Below, piece after piece: positions 26,751-35,283 of a stretch of 64,000 bases of DNA. The notes under the pieces are model-generated. The model was not told the origin of the DNA and ran no database searches. It worked only from the letters and a program-made list of their open reading frames with translations. The DNA is from Paenibacillus silvisoli (GTDB taxonomy: Bacteria > Bacillota > Bacilli > Paenibacillales > Paenibacillaceae): the NCBI RefSeq assembly GCF_030866765.1, contig NZ_CP133017.1, positions 6,352,001 to 6,416,000 of the forward strand, written 5' to 3'. How positions within the stretch are numbered: the first letter of the stretch is position 1; the number at the start of each line of letters is the position of its first letter. The position numbers and the translations under genes were made by a program.

Positions 26751-26805
26751 TCGTCTACGCCCCCTTACCTGATAACGGAAAAGATGCTTCTAAAGATTCT
26801 AACCC

Positions 26806-26811
26806 ATTATA
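26806..26811 (-). promoter_or_regulatory. Candidate -10 box of pgsA
   Basis: A perfect TATAAT on the minus strand about 55 bases before the pgsA start. The -35 region is poor. Confidence 0.35.
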
Positions 26812-26995
26812 ACTCTACGCTGGAAAAAATAAAACTGGTCCAAAATCCGCAAAAGCCCGCCAATATCCAACTTTCAGCCGCGCGCAAACCAACTTAATTT
26901 GGGAAAAGCTGTGACATGCCTTCAATTTTCGCGCTCGATAGCCGTTATTTATAGAAGAAACGGAAAAATCGAGTCTTTGGAGGTTTTAAAACAAC

Positions 26996-29161
26996 ATGCG
27001 CACGAACCAACAAAAGCGGCACCGCTATTGGCTGTCCCTCATGCTTGCCGTCGTCCTCAGCTTCACATCCTTTGCGGGGCTTGCTTTCGCGGAAGAGGTC
27101 GTTACAGGCATCGCATTTGACAATGCGCCATCGCCTGCAGTTCTATATGTCGATGATGATACGCTCTCCTTGGAAGTCAGAGCCGCGATTCAAGGCGCGT
27201 CTTCAACGAAGGATGTTACGACCGACGCCACTTGGAGCTCCTCCAATACAACGATCCTGAAAGTTTCCGCAGGCGTGCTGACCGGCATGTCGAGCGGTAC
27301 GGCTACCGTAAGCGCTACATACAAAGGCTTCAAGATTACGCTTCCGGTAACGGTCCAATATTTGTACGACAGCGTTACGCTGACGGAAGACGGAACAACC
27401 GTACCCGTTACGAAAAGCGTTCGTCTTGGCGATACGATCGCCTATGAGCTCATCGGAGCCAAAAGCGGCAAAGAGAATGAGACGGTTACCGATTCCGCGA
27501 CATGGACAAGCTCCAACACGGCGGTTGCCACGGTAGCGGACGGGGAAGTGAAGCTGCTCGCGGCCGGCGAAACGACCATTACGGCGAAATATAAAGGCAA
27601 ATCCGACACGGTCAAGCTGACGGTCACCTCGCCGTACGAATCGTTGTCGATTTCCCCGGACGCGCTGCTGGAGTTCAATGTCGGCGACAGCGATGCTGCA
27701 TTGACTGCAACAGCGACGGATGAGGACGATTCGAAGTCCGACGTTACCGGCCTCGCGCAATGGACGACCGGCAACTCCGCCGTCGTTACCGTTTCCGAAG
27801 GCGTCGTGACGCCGGTGGGCGTCGGCATGACGACGATCTCCGCTTCGTACCTGGGCGTTAAAAGCAGCATCGATGTCGTCGTCCGTCCCGCGTTCGAAGC
27901 GATGCGCATGACGCCGAAAGAAGAGCAGCATGTCACGATGCAGGATGATCCGATCGCATTCAGCGTCGTAGTGCTGAAAGGCGATGCATCGCCGGAAACG
28001 GTCACCGCCAAAGCAACCTGGACCTCGTCCAACGTCTATGCGGCGACCGTAAGCAAAGACGGGATCGTCACGCCGAAGGGCGTGGGCACGGCTGTTATTA
28101 AAGCGAGCTACATGGGACTTTCCCAGCAAGTAACCGTCACCGTATATCCGACAGTCAGCAATATGAAAGCGGCGAAAACCGCCATCGATGCATTTCTGGA
28201 CGAAACTGTCGTCCTCCCTAAGGTGTCAGCGGAAAATCTTGCAGAGGAAACCGTCGATGTTTCCGGTCTCGTAAGCTGGACTAGCAGCAATAAAGAAGTC
28301 GTCGATAAGGTGGATGGCAAATGGACCGCCAAGAAACTCGGCACAGCCGTTCTTACCGGCGTCATTCAAGCCAAAACCGTCAGCGTAACCGTAGACGTGC
28401 ACGAGAAACCGATTCTGCTGACGCCCGATCAAGCCAATGCGTCCATCGTCATCGGCAAGGAAGCCAAGCTCCCTGCTATTACCGTGATGTACGAAAGCGG
28501 CGAAGAGGAAGTCGTAACCGATAAAGTGACCTGGAAAAGCTCGTCGGCCAACCTTCTCGTGAAGGCGCCGAATATGAGAGGCCTGCAAGCAGCGAGCGTG
28601 TCGCTGACCGCTACCTATCTGGGCAAGTCAACGACGATCCGCGTTGCGATCGAAGAAGAAATTACGAAGCTGTTCGTGGAGACGACCGCCCTTACGCTGA
28701 ACCCGTCCCGCACGAAAAGCTTGAAGGTAACGGGCATTTACAAGAGCGGGAAGTCCGTATCCCTATCAACCAAGATGAACTGGACGATCGATCCCGAAAC
28801 GATCGCTTCCATGAATGCAAGCACGATCAAGGCGCTTAAGGAAGGCTCGGCCAAGCTGACGGGCACCTACCAAGGCAAATCCGTCGAGGTTGCCTTGACC
28901 GTAGTAGCTAAAGTGAAGAAGCTCACGGCGTCGGAAAAAACCGTTACGCTCGCAGCCGAAGCCAAGGAAACGCTCAAAATAACGGCGGAGTATGACGGCG
29001 GCCGGACTGCGGACGTAACGAAGACGGCTGTATGGACCGTCGGCAATAAGAAAGTGGCCGCTGTCGAGAACGGCGTTATTACCGCCATTGCTAAAGGAAG
29101 CACGAACGTAAGAGCCGTGTTTGACGGCAGGTCCGTCACCATTCGTGTCGTCGTTAAGTAA
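26996..29161 (+). CDS. Secreted protein of about eight bacterial Ig-like (Big_2) repeats
   Basis: This is the only convincing gene on the plus strand. ATG 26996 follows TTGGAGG with a 12-base gap. A signal peptide (RYWLSLMLAVVLSFTSFAG ... AFAEE) covers about 33 residues. The remaining 690 residues consist of about eight Big_2-type units of 80-90 residues. Most carry a TW(S/T)SSN motif and a G-x-(A/T)-x-(V/I)-x-A-x-Y-x-G ending, such as GTATVSATYKG and GETTITAKYKG. There is no SLH, sortase signal, enzyme domain or C-terminal membrane anchor, so it is either released or held non-covalently. It diverges from pgsA and converges on the chromate transporter. Function unknown; adhesion or matrix roles are common for such proteins. 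Confidence 0.82.
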   Translation: MRTNQQKRHRYWLSLMLAVVLSFTSFAGLAFAEEVVTGIAFDNAPSPAVLYVDDDTLSLEVRAAIQGASSTKDVTTDATWSSSNTTILKVSAGVLTGMSSGTATVSATYKGFKITLPVTVQYLYDSVTLTEDGTTVPVTKSVRLGDTIAYELIGAKSGKENETVTDSATWTSSNTAVATVADGEVKLLAAGETTITAKYKGKSDTVKLTVTSPYESLSISPDALLEFNVGDSDAALTATATDEDDSKSDVTGLAQWTTGNSAVVTVSEGVVTPVGVGMTTISASYLGVKSSIDVVVRPAFEAMRMTPKEEQHVTMQDDPIAFSVVVLKGDASPETVTAKATWTSSNVYAATVSKDGIVTPKGVGTAVIKASYMGLSQQVTVTVYPTVSNMKAAKTAIDAFLDETVVLPKVSAENLAEETVDVSGLVSWTSSNKEVVDKVDGKWTAKKLGTAVLTGVIQAKTVSVTVDVHEKPILLTPDQANASIVIGKEAKLPAITVMYESGEEEVVTDKVTWKSSSANLLVKAPNMRGLQAASVSLTATYLGKSTTIRVAIEEEITKLFVETTALTLNPSRTKSLKVTGIYKSGKSVSLSTKMNWTIDPETIASMNASTIKALKEGSAKLTGTYQGKSVEVALTVVAKVKKLTASEKTVTLAAEAKETLKITAEYDGGRTADVTKTAVWTVGNKKVAAVENGVITAIAKGSTNVRAVFDGRSVTIRVVVK

Positions 29162-29180
29162 CATTGCTCCCATCAATTAA

Positions 29181-29241
29181 AAAAGCACCTCGTTCGATGT
29201 ATCGTCCCCAGGCGGAGACGGCATTGAACGAGGTGCTTTTC
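29181..29241. terminator. Bidirectional terminator between convergent genes
   Basis: A perfect 15-bp stem (AAAAGCACCTCGTTC / GAACGAGGTGCTTTT) encloses 30 bases. On the minus strand it runs into TTTTTTAATT, on the plus strand into TTTTCCTTT, so it can end both the Ig-repeat gene and the chromate transporter gene. Confidence 0.88.
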
Positions 29242-29243
29242 CT

Positions 29244-30413
29244 TTACACGAGTCCCAGCAGCATACCGCCGCCTGCGCCAAGCAGCACCACCGCCCACGG
29301 CGGAAGCTTCCAGAACACAAGCAGCGCAAACAAGATGACCGCCATGGCGAAATCAACCGGTTCCACGATCGCCGACGTCCAAAGCGGATCGTACAAGGCC
29401 GCAAGCAGCAGGCCGACCACGGCGGCATTGATGCCGGCGAGCGCCCCCTGAATGCGCGGGCTATTCCGCAGCACGTTCCAGAACGGCAGCGCGCCGACCA
29501 CAAGCAGAAACGCAGGCAGGAAGATCGCGACCGTGGCGATGATCACGCCCTTTACGCCTCCGGCCAATGCGCCCAAGTAGCTGGCAAAGGTGAACAACGG
29601 GCCTGGAACCGCCTGCGCCGCTCCATAGCCTGCCAGAAACTGCTCGCCGCTAACCCAGCCTGGCGGTACGACCTCCCGCTCCAGGAGCGGCAGCACGACA
29701 TGTCCGCCGCCGAACACGAGCGAGCCGGAACGGTAGAAGCTGTCGGCCATCGCCACCCATTCGGCAGAACCCCGGAGCATGGGCAGCACTAACAGCAGGG
29801 CGAGGAACACAACCATACAGCCAGCGGCAAAAGTTCTGCCTATGTTGATCGGAAGCTCAGGCATGGGCTCATTCGCTTTGTTCCGATAGAGCCATATTCC
29901 TACCGCGCCGGCGGCAATGATAGCGAGTACCTGGCTGTACGCCGTATGCCAGGTCAGCGTAACCGTCGCGGCGAGAACGGCAATAGCCGCCCTCTCCCGG
30001 TCTGGCGCCAGCTTCTGTCCCATGCCGAGAATCGCTTGCGCGACAATGGCGACGGCAACGATTTTAAGTCCATGAATCCACCCGGCGCTTGCGAGATCAT
30101 ATCCTTGAAGCAAGAAGGCAAACGCAGCTAATGCAAGGACCGAAGGCAGCGTGAAGCCGAGCCACGCGACCAATCCGCCCAGCAGACCCGCTCGCACAAC
30201 GCCGATCCCAATGCCGACCTGGCTGCTGGTCGGTCCGGGCAGAAACTGACACAGCGCCACCAGGTCCGCGTAGCTCCGCTCATCCATCCATCGCCTTCTT
30301 CGAATGTACTCATTATGGAAGTACCCCAAGTGCGCAATCGGCCCTCCGAACGAGGTCAGGCCCAGCTTTGTAGAAACGACCCAAACCTCGAGCAGCGCCT
30401 TCCTCATTCCCAT
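29244..30413 (-). CDS. chrA: Chromate transporter, two-domain CHR family
   Basis: CHR-family carriers export chromate or related oxyanions across the membrane. The 389-residue length fits the long form made of two homologous CHR halves. The first half has STKLGLTSFGGPIAHLG, YADLVALCQFLPGPTSSQ and GxxRAG. The second repeats this as SFYRSGSLVFGGGHVVLPLL, FLAGYGAAQAVPGPLFT. About 10-12 membrane segments are seen. ATG 30413 or the ATG two codons later is possible; GGGGATGGGA favours the second. Physiological substrate and chromate resistance are inferred from the family only. Confidence 0.9.
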   Translation of the reverse strand: MGMRKALLEVWVVSTKLGLTSFGGPIAHLGYFHNEYIRRRRWMDERSYADLVALCQFLPGPTSSQVGIGIGVVRAGLLGGLVAWLGFTLPSVLALAAFAFLLQGYDLASAGWIHGLKIVAVAIVAQAILGMGQKLAPDRERAAIAVLAATVTLTWHTAYSQVLAIIAAGAVGIWLYRNKANEPMPELPINIGRTFAAGCMVVFLALLLVLPMLRGSAEWVAMADSFYRSGSLVFGGGHVVLPLLEREVVPPGWVSGEQFLAGYGAAQAVPGPLFTFASYLGALAGGVKGVIIATVAIFLPAFLLVVGALPFWNVLRNSPRIQGALAGINAAVVGLLLAALYDPLWTSAIVEPVDFAMAVILFALLVFWKLPPWAVVLLGAGGGMLLGLV

Positions 30414-30493
30414 CCCCGCTCAACACTCCTCACATTTTGCCTAAACAGCGAAAAAATGGCGGTCCAGGTTCATTCCCCTGCGCCGCCATTCGA

Positions 30494-30847
30494 TTAATCC
30501 GCAAATACGAGATCGTACATATGCTTCCAAGTCGCAACATCAAACACTTCTTCTCCCGGACGATGGCCCAGCTTTGCATACCCTATATACATGCCGCAGA
30601 GCAGGGCAAGGACACATAGAATCGGTACGATGCTCTTGCGAAGCGTCCATAGGAGAGCCCGAAGCGCCGGGTGGCGCTTCTTGCGCGCAGACGTTTGCCC
30701 TTTTGAATCAGGCTCGCGTTCCGGCTGGTTATTACCGATTTGACGCTGTCTCTCGCCTGAAGAAGTCGAGTTCAGCAGATTCGGCCGTTCCGCCTGTGCG
30801 ACGCTTTCCATACCGGCCGCCGTTTCCTTCTTTGCATCCATACGCAT
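30494..30847 (-). CDS. Small EpuA-like membrane protein (annotated elsewhere as DNA-directed RNA polymerase subunit beta)
   Basis: The 117-residue protein has a polar, Gln/Glu/Arg-rich N-terminal 60 residues and one membrane segment (IVPILCVLALLCGMYIGYA). Its C-terminal motif, GEEVFDVATWKHMYDLVF, fits the EpuA family (PF11772). Members are often named as an RNA polymerase subunit although they are membrane proteins; that name should not be read as a function. It lies 12 bases after flhP, so it is probably co-transcribed with the flagellar genes. The start is ATG 30847 or 30841; ribosome binding is weak at both. Confidence 0.75.
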   Translation of the reverse strand: MRMDAKKETAAGMESVAQAERPNLLNSTSSGERQRQIGNNQPEREPDSKGQTSARKKRHPALRALLWTLRKSIVPILCVLALLCGMYIGYAKLGHRPGEEVFDVATWKHMYDLVFAD

Positions 30848-30858
30848 TCACTCATTTC

Positions 30859-31680
30859 TTACGCGCGCAGATTGTTGGCAAGGCCCAGCATCGTATCGCT
30901 GGAAGTTAACGCCCTTGCGCTGAGCTGATAAGCCCGCTGCGCGCTAATCAATTCCGTCATCTCGTCGGACAAGACAACATTAGATTGCTCTAGAAAGCCC
31001 TGTTTAATGGCGATTTGCGATTCCGGGCTCGCGGTAACGGCGTGAAGCACGTCATCGACCGCAAAGCCATCCGCAATCGCGAACAAATTGTCAGCTACTT
31101 GCGACAGCAGCGAAGGCTTGTCCACCTGCACCAGCTTCAGCTGGCCCATCTGGACCTGCTCGCCGGAAGGGAGCGTGCCTACGATGCCGCCGTTTGCATC
31201 TATGCGGACTTCCTTCATTTCCGCGGGAATTTCGATCGGGTTGCCGTCCACGGACGAGATCGGGTAACCTTCTTTAGTCGTCAATATATTAATGCCGTCA
31301 CGCGTAAACGAGGTCTGGAACGAGCCGCCGCGCGTATAACCGAGATCGCCTTGATCGTTAACGGTAACTTCGAACAGCGCATTGCCTTCGATCGCGACGT
31401 CAAGAGGCTGGTCCGTCTGTTGAATCGGTCCTTGCGAGAAATCCGGCTGAATCATCGTCAGGCGCGAGCCCCAGCCTTGGTTGAAACCGAGCGGCGTCAG
31501 CCGTCCCGGTTGATCGAACACGTCCGGCTGTTTCTTCAGCGTTGTCAGCAAATCTTCGAATGTAGCCGTCTTGCGCTTATAACCGACCGTATTCACGTTG
31601 GCGATATTGTCGGCCAGCAAGTCCAGCTTCTGCTGCAGCCCGTTCATGGACACCATCGCATTAATCATCGAACCGTTCAA
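30859..31680 (-). CDS. flhP: Flagellar basal-body rod/hook family protein FlhP
   Basis: The protein belongs to the FlgF/FlgG family of axial flagellar components. The N-terminal rod motif LLADNIANVNTVGYKR and the C-terminal heptad region (EMTELISAQRAYQLSARAL) are both intact; these pack as coiled coils in the rod. Length is 273 residues. The start is TTG 31680 with AGAGGGGG 8 bases upstream. The order mbl-flhO-flhP is the same as in Bacillus subtilis, which supports the name. The proteins are exported through the flagellar type III system rather than by a signal peptide, and none is visible. Confidence 0.92.
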   Translation of the reverse strand: MNGSMINAMVSMNGLQQKLDLLADNIANVNTVGYKRKTATFEDLLTTLKKQPDVFDQPGRLTPLGFNQGWGSRLTMIQPDFSQGPIQQTDQPLDVAIEGNALFEVTVNDQGDLGYTRGGSFQTSFTRDGINILTTKEGYPISSVDGNPIEIPAEMKEVRIDANGGIVGTLPSGEQVQMGQLKLVQVDKPSLLSQVADNLFAIADGFAVDDVLHAVTASPESQIAIKQGFLEQSNVVLSDEMTELISAQRAYQLSARALTSSDTMLGLANNLRA

Positions 31681-31740
31681 TTGAGTAGCCCCCTCTGCCG
31701 TGCTTCCTCAGCATCGCTCATGCTGTCCATGGGCGAGCGA

Positions 31741-32604
31741 TTATACCCGTCCAATCTCGTTCACTGCTTTATCCAAGCTTTTATCATAAAATTGAATAAC
31801 CTTCTGGTTCGCTTCGTAAGCGCGAGCCGCCGACATCAAGTCGACCATCGACTGCGCCGAATCGACGTTCGAGCGCTCGACGTAGCCCTGCTTCAGCTCT
31901 ACGCGATCGTTCGCATCGATCGGACGAATGCCGTTCGCATCTTCGTCGGCTTTGAATTTCCCGTCGCCTTCGCGAATCAAGACGTTCGGATCGTCTACGC
32001 GCGTAATCAGCAGCTGGCCCGAGCTTACGCCCGTCATCGGGTCGACGAGCTGATTGTCGCTCGTCAACACCAATTGATTGAACGTCATGCCGTCAGGCAG
32101 CTGGAAAGGCTGCTCGTCGACGCCGAGCACGCGGGAGCCGTCAGGCAGCGTGAGGTAGCCTTCGTCGTCCAGCTTGAACTGGCCGTCACGCGTGTATCTG
32201 GTTTCCCCGTTCGTGTTCTGTACCGTGAAGAATGCCTGCGGCTGGAACACGTAGTTGCCGTCTTCCGACATCGCTTTCCCGGATGCATCGAAGGTCACGC
32301 CGGGCACTTCAATGTCCGAAACGATCGCGAAGTCGCTGAATCGGTTCGTCTGCATCAAGTCGCCCTGTTGGTTGATCTGGATGCTCTCTTCCGCGAAAAC
32401 GCCGGTATTCAGCTTGCCGACCGAGCGGCCGCCACCGTCCGCAACGCCGGAAAGACGCAGCAGCATATCCGGAAAGGAATGCGTAACGGCGCTCTTCTGT
32501 TTATAGCCGGGCGTATTAATATTCGAAATATTATTGGTTACCGTATCATGCCGGCGCTGCTGCGAAATCATGCCTGATGCAGCGGTATACATCCCTCTGA
32601 GCAT
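31741..32604 (-). CDS. flhO: Flagellar basal-body rod/hook family protein FlhO
   Basis: A 287-residue FlgF/FlgG-family protein with MLRGMYTAASGMISQQRRHD and NNISNINTPGYKQK at the N-terminus, and a C-terminal coiled-coil (DLMSAARAYEANQKVIQFYD). ATG 32604 lies after AGGAGGT. It is followed 60 bases later by its paralogue flhP. The two proteins align over their whole length, indicating an old tandem duplication. They are presumed parts of the flagellar rod or hook base. Confidence 0.92.
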   Translation of the reverse strand: MLRGMYTAASGMISQQRRHDTVTNNISNINTPGYKQKSAVTHSFPDMLLRLSGVADGGGRSVGKLNTGVFAEESIQINQQGDLMQTNRFSDFAIVSDIEVPGVTFDASGKAMSEDGNYVFQPQAFFTVQNTNGETRYTRDGQFKLDDEGYLTLPDGSRVLGVDEQPFQLPDGMTFNQLVLTSDNQLVDPMTGVSSGQLLITRVDDPNVLIREGDGKFKADEDANGIRPIDANDRVELKQGYVERSNVDSAQSMVDLMSAARAYEANQKVIQFYDKSLDKAVNEIGRV

Positions 32605-32830
32605 GAAGCTACCTCCTGAACGCTGTAACGTAATCGGATCGGCATCTTAGTCCCATCCATGTGACCGAACTTCGATCTATATCGTATATATCGGACAACT
32701 CGTCCTCCGGATGAATAGAACGGTCGCATATCGAATGAACTATTCTGCAATACCTATGCCCCTCGGCACGCCCCCCATGGCGCCCTACCCGGACATCCCG
32801 CAGTGCCTAACCGCTATACGCTTGCTAAGC

Positions 32831-33838
32831 TTAGCGCTTCGCGCGCTCTTTGCGAGGCGAGCGGTCCAAATAGTCGAGCAGCAGGCCTGTCCCCTTCACA
32901 ACGCAGTGCATCGGGTCTTCAGCGATCAATACAGGCACCTTCAGCTCTTCGGCGAGAAGCGCGTCAAGTCCGCCAAGAAGCGCGCCGCCACCGGTAAGGA
33001 TGACGCCGCGGTCAATAATATCGGCCGACAATTCCGGCGGTGTCCGCTCCAGCACGGACTTCGCCGCGGATACGATGGACGACACCGGTTCCCAAAGCGC
33101 TTCGCGCACCTCTTCCGAGTAAATCGTCACCGTCAGCGGCAAGCCCGTTACCATATCCCGTCCGCGAATGTCGATCTCGTCTTTGAAGCCGTTGTCATAA
33201 ACCGAACCGATTTTGATCTTGATATCCTCGCTTGTCCGTTCGCCAATCAGCAGCTTGTACTTATTTTTGATATACTTCATGATCGCTTCGTCGAACTTGT
33301 CCCCCGCGACCTTAATCGAAGAGGCGGTCACAACGTCGCCCATGGAAAGCACGGCTACGTCCGTTGTGCCGCCGCCAATATCGACGACCATGTTGCCGCT
33401 AGGCTGGTAAATATCCATGCCCGCGCCAATGGCCGCCGCCTTCGGCTCCTCTTCGAGGAAGACGTCGCCCGCGCCGCTGCGCTCGGCAGCTTCGCGGATC
33501 GCCTTCTGCTCGACCGACGTAATGTTCGTCGGCGCGCAAATTAAGATGCGAGGGCGGCTGTACCAAGAACGGCCGCCGACGCGATCGATAAAGGCTTTCA
33601 GCATAATTTCCGTAATTTCGAAATCGGCGATAACGCCGTCTCTAAGCGGCCGGATGGCGATAATGTTGCCGGGGGTCCGTCCTACCATCCGATGCGCTTC
33701 TTCACCAACCGCAAGCACGCGCTTCGTCTCGCTTTCGATCGCGACGACAGAAGGCTCATCAAGTACAACGCCCCTCCCTCTCACGTGAATGGAGACATTC
33801 GCTGTCCCTAAATCAATCCCAATATCCTTGCTAAACAT
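32831..33838 (-). CDS. mbl: MreB-like actin homologue Mbl
   Basis: Mbl polymerises under the membrane and guides lateral wall synthesis. The actin-fold motifs are clear: DIGIDLGTANVSI (phosphate 1), VVDIGGGTTDVAVLS (phosphate 2) and GVILTGGGALLGGLD (adenosine). Length 335 is normal. ATG 33838 (MFSKDIG) lies 11 bases after GGAGG; a GTG at 33856 in frame overlaps that site and is unlikely. Its position after spoIIID and before flhO matches Bacillus, which separates it from MreB and MreBH. Confidence 0.96.
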   Translation of the reverse strand: MFSKDIGIDLGTANVSIHVRGRGVVLDEPSVVAIESETKRVLAVGEEAHRMVGRTPGNIIAIRPLRDGVIADFEITEIMLKAFIDRVGGRSWYSRPRILICAPTNITSVEQKAIREAAERSGAGDVFLEEEPKAAAIGAGMDIYQPSGNMVVDIGGGTTDVAVLSMGDVVTASSIKVAGDKFDEAIMKYIKNKYKLLIGERTSEDIKIKIGSVYDNGFKDEIDIRGRDMVTGLPLTVTIYSEEVREALWEPVSSIVSAAKSVLERTPPELSADIIDRGVILTGGGALLGGLDALLAEELKVPVLIAEDPMHCVVKGTGLLLDYLDRSPRKERAKR

Positions 33839-33942
33839 AAGTCGCAAATCCTCCACGGCGAATAAGAATTCGATGCAATGATCATCTTGTGTAGTATTCG
33901 CTGAAATGATCGAAATTCCTCTATTTTTGTAGAAAAAATCGC

Positions 33943-34230
33943 TTACGTTTTTGCCGCCGCGAGAACCTCGCGCTTACGCCCTGAGCTCTTCTTATACTTG
34001 ATTTTGGTCGCTTCTCCTCCCCTCAGGTGCCGGATCGATTTGTGGTACTCCAGGATGTGCTTCACCTGGTCAGCCAAATCGGGATTGATCTCCGGCAAAC
34101 GCTCGGTCAAATCCTTGTGCACCGTGCTCTTGGAGACGCCAAATTCTTTAGCGATCGTCCGCACCGTGTGCTTCGTCTCGACGATGCAACGGCCGATTTT
34201 TATGGTCCGTTCTTTGATGTAATCGTGCAC
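33943..34230 (-). CDS. spoIIID: Sporulation transcription factor SpoIIID
   Basis: SpoIIID is a small DNA-binding regulator that switches mother-cell gene expression from sigma-E to sigma-K. The helix-turn-helix is visible as TVRTIAKEFGVSKSTVHKDL (residues about 22-41), preceded by YIKERTIKIGRCIVETKHT. Length 95. The start is GTG 34230, 7 bases after GGGAGG. A sigma-E-like promoter upstream agrees with known control of this gene. The basic C-terminus (KIKYKKSSGRKR) is the usual extra DNA-contacting tail. Confidence 0.97.
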   Translation of the reverse strand: MHDYIKERTIKIGRCIVETKHTVRTIAKEFGVSKSTVHKDLTERLPEINPDLADQVKHILEYHKSIRHLRGGEATKIKYKKSSGRKREVLAAAKT

Positions 34231-34263
34231 GCTCCCGCCTCCCTACTCGAGATAGTTTGGTAC

Positions 34264-34291
34264 ATTATATGAGGGGTACGGGTATATATTC
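34264..34291 (-). promoter_or_regulatory. Sigma-E-type promoter of spoIIID
   Basis: GAATATA (34285-34291), a 13-base spacer and CATATAAT (34264-34271) on the minus strand, close to the sigma-E consensus. It lies about 35 bases before the spoIIID start. Confidence 0.7.
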
Positions 34292-34375
34292 TTTGTGTCC
34301 AAGCGTGACAAGCCCAAGTCGCGCAATTATTTTCAGAAACGGCTGCTTTTCAGCCCGCCGGCCCCCAAAAATGAG

Positions 34376-34408
34376 CAAAAAAAAGAAGGCAGGGACTTCC
34401 CTGCCTTC
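34376..34408 (-). terminator. Terminator after spoIIQ
   Basis: On the minus strand GAAGGCAGGG / CCCTGCCTTC pair perfectly with a 4-base loop, followed by eight T. Confidence 0.95.
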
Positions 34409-34435
34409 AAACCTTGCCTCATTCAGCTTGCGGTA

Positions 34436-35179
34436 TTAGTTCTCTGTAGCGCTTGCGGAATCGTTCGTAATCAGCGTGTTCGGATTGATCGGCTTGCCGT
34501 CCTTGCGCACTTCGAAGTGCAGGTGGACGCCGAGATCTTTCTCCAGTTCGCTGCGGCCGGCTTTCGCGATGACCGCGCCTTGCTTCACTTCGTCGCCGAC
34601 TTTAACTTGGACGTTGCTCAAGCTGTGGTACACCGTTACAAGGCCGTCCGCGTGCTTGATTTCGACAATGTTGCCGTTAATCGGGTGCTTCTCAGCCACG
34701 ATAACGCGGCCGCTCAGCGCTGCCGATACATCGAATGCCGTGTCGTTCTTCGCAAAGTCAATCCCCATGTTCGTTACAAACTGGTTGTCCGTTTGAATCA
34801 ATGCCGCAACGCGATCTTCGCTGGAAGCTTTCGCGTCATAGAACGGTGCCACGACATCCAGCTTGGTGCGGTCTACTGGCCATTGCATCAGTTCCGATTC
34901 GGATGGCTTCAGCGCTTCGTCATCGGCCGGCAGTTGATCTACCGTTGTCTCATCCATACCTTGTGAGACTTCTACGTCGGTGCTGGCTGGTTTGTCGCTA
35001 GTTTCCCCAGCTCCCCCATAGAGCCACATTAAGGTTACGATAATTGCTGCCGCGGCTAGGAATGCTGACGGTGCTGCCCACTTCTTCGAAAGCAGCTTTC
35101 TCCATGCAGACGGTTTGACGGCAGTGCCTCCCACTACATTTTTGGGAGCTTCTTCATTGAACTTTGATTTATCACTCAT
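34436..35179 (-). CDS. spoIIQ: Forespore membrane protein SpoIIQ, degenerate M23/LytM peptidase fold
   Basis: SpoIIQ is made in the forespore and forms the forespore side of the channel with SpoIIIAH during engulfment. There is a cytoplasmic N-terminus, one membrane segment (about 35-53) and an extracellular LytM domain (about 115-235). The second zinc motif, GVHLHFEVRK, is intact, but the first, normally H-x-G-x-D, reads NMGID, so one metal ligand is missing and the enzyme is probably inactive, as is known for Bacillus subtilis SpoIIQ. ATG 35179 follows GTGAGGTGA. A sigma-F-type promoter upstream and position between spoIIID and spoIID support the name over an ordinary peptidase. Confidence 0.93.
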   Translation of the reverse strand: MSDKSKFNEEAPKNVVGGTAVKPSAWRKLLSKKWAAPSAFLAAAAIIVTLMWLYGGAGETSDKPASTDVEVSQGMDETTVDQLPADDEALKPSESELMQWPVDRTKLDVVAPFYDAKASSEDRVAALIQTDNQFVTNMGIDFAKNDTAFDVSAALSGRVIVAEKHPINGNIVEIKHADGLVTVYHSLSNVQVKVGDEVKQGAVIAKAGRSELEKDLGVHLHFEVRKDGKPINPNTLITNDSASATEN

Positions 35180-35200
35180 TGTTCGATCACCTCACTAGCC

Positions 35201-35228
35201 ATTGTTGCCACAACCTAGCAGTTTATAC
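35201..35228 (-). promoter_or_regulatory. Sigma-F-type promoter of spoIIQ
   Basis: GTATA (35224-35228), a 14-base spacer and GGCAACAAT (35201-35209) on the minus strand. This fits the sigma-F pattern GYATA and GG-n-n-A-n-A-n-T, 22 bases before the start codon. Confidence 0.65.
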
Positions 35229-35283
35229 GTGAGGGATTAACATTTTTTGAGATTGTTAGAACGCGATAGACGGTGCCGCTGCG

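Noticed and set aside
31015..32577. 520-residue plus-strand open frame
   Set aside because: Antisense to flhP and flhO, which have clear family motifs; the frame has Arg/His-rich composition typical of shadow translation.
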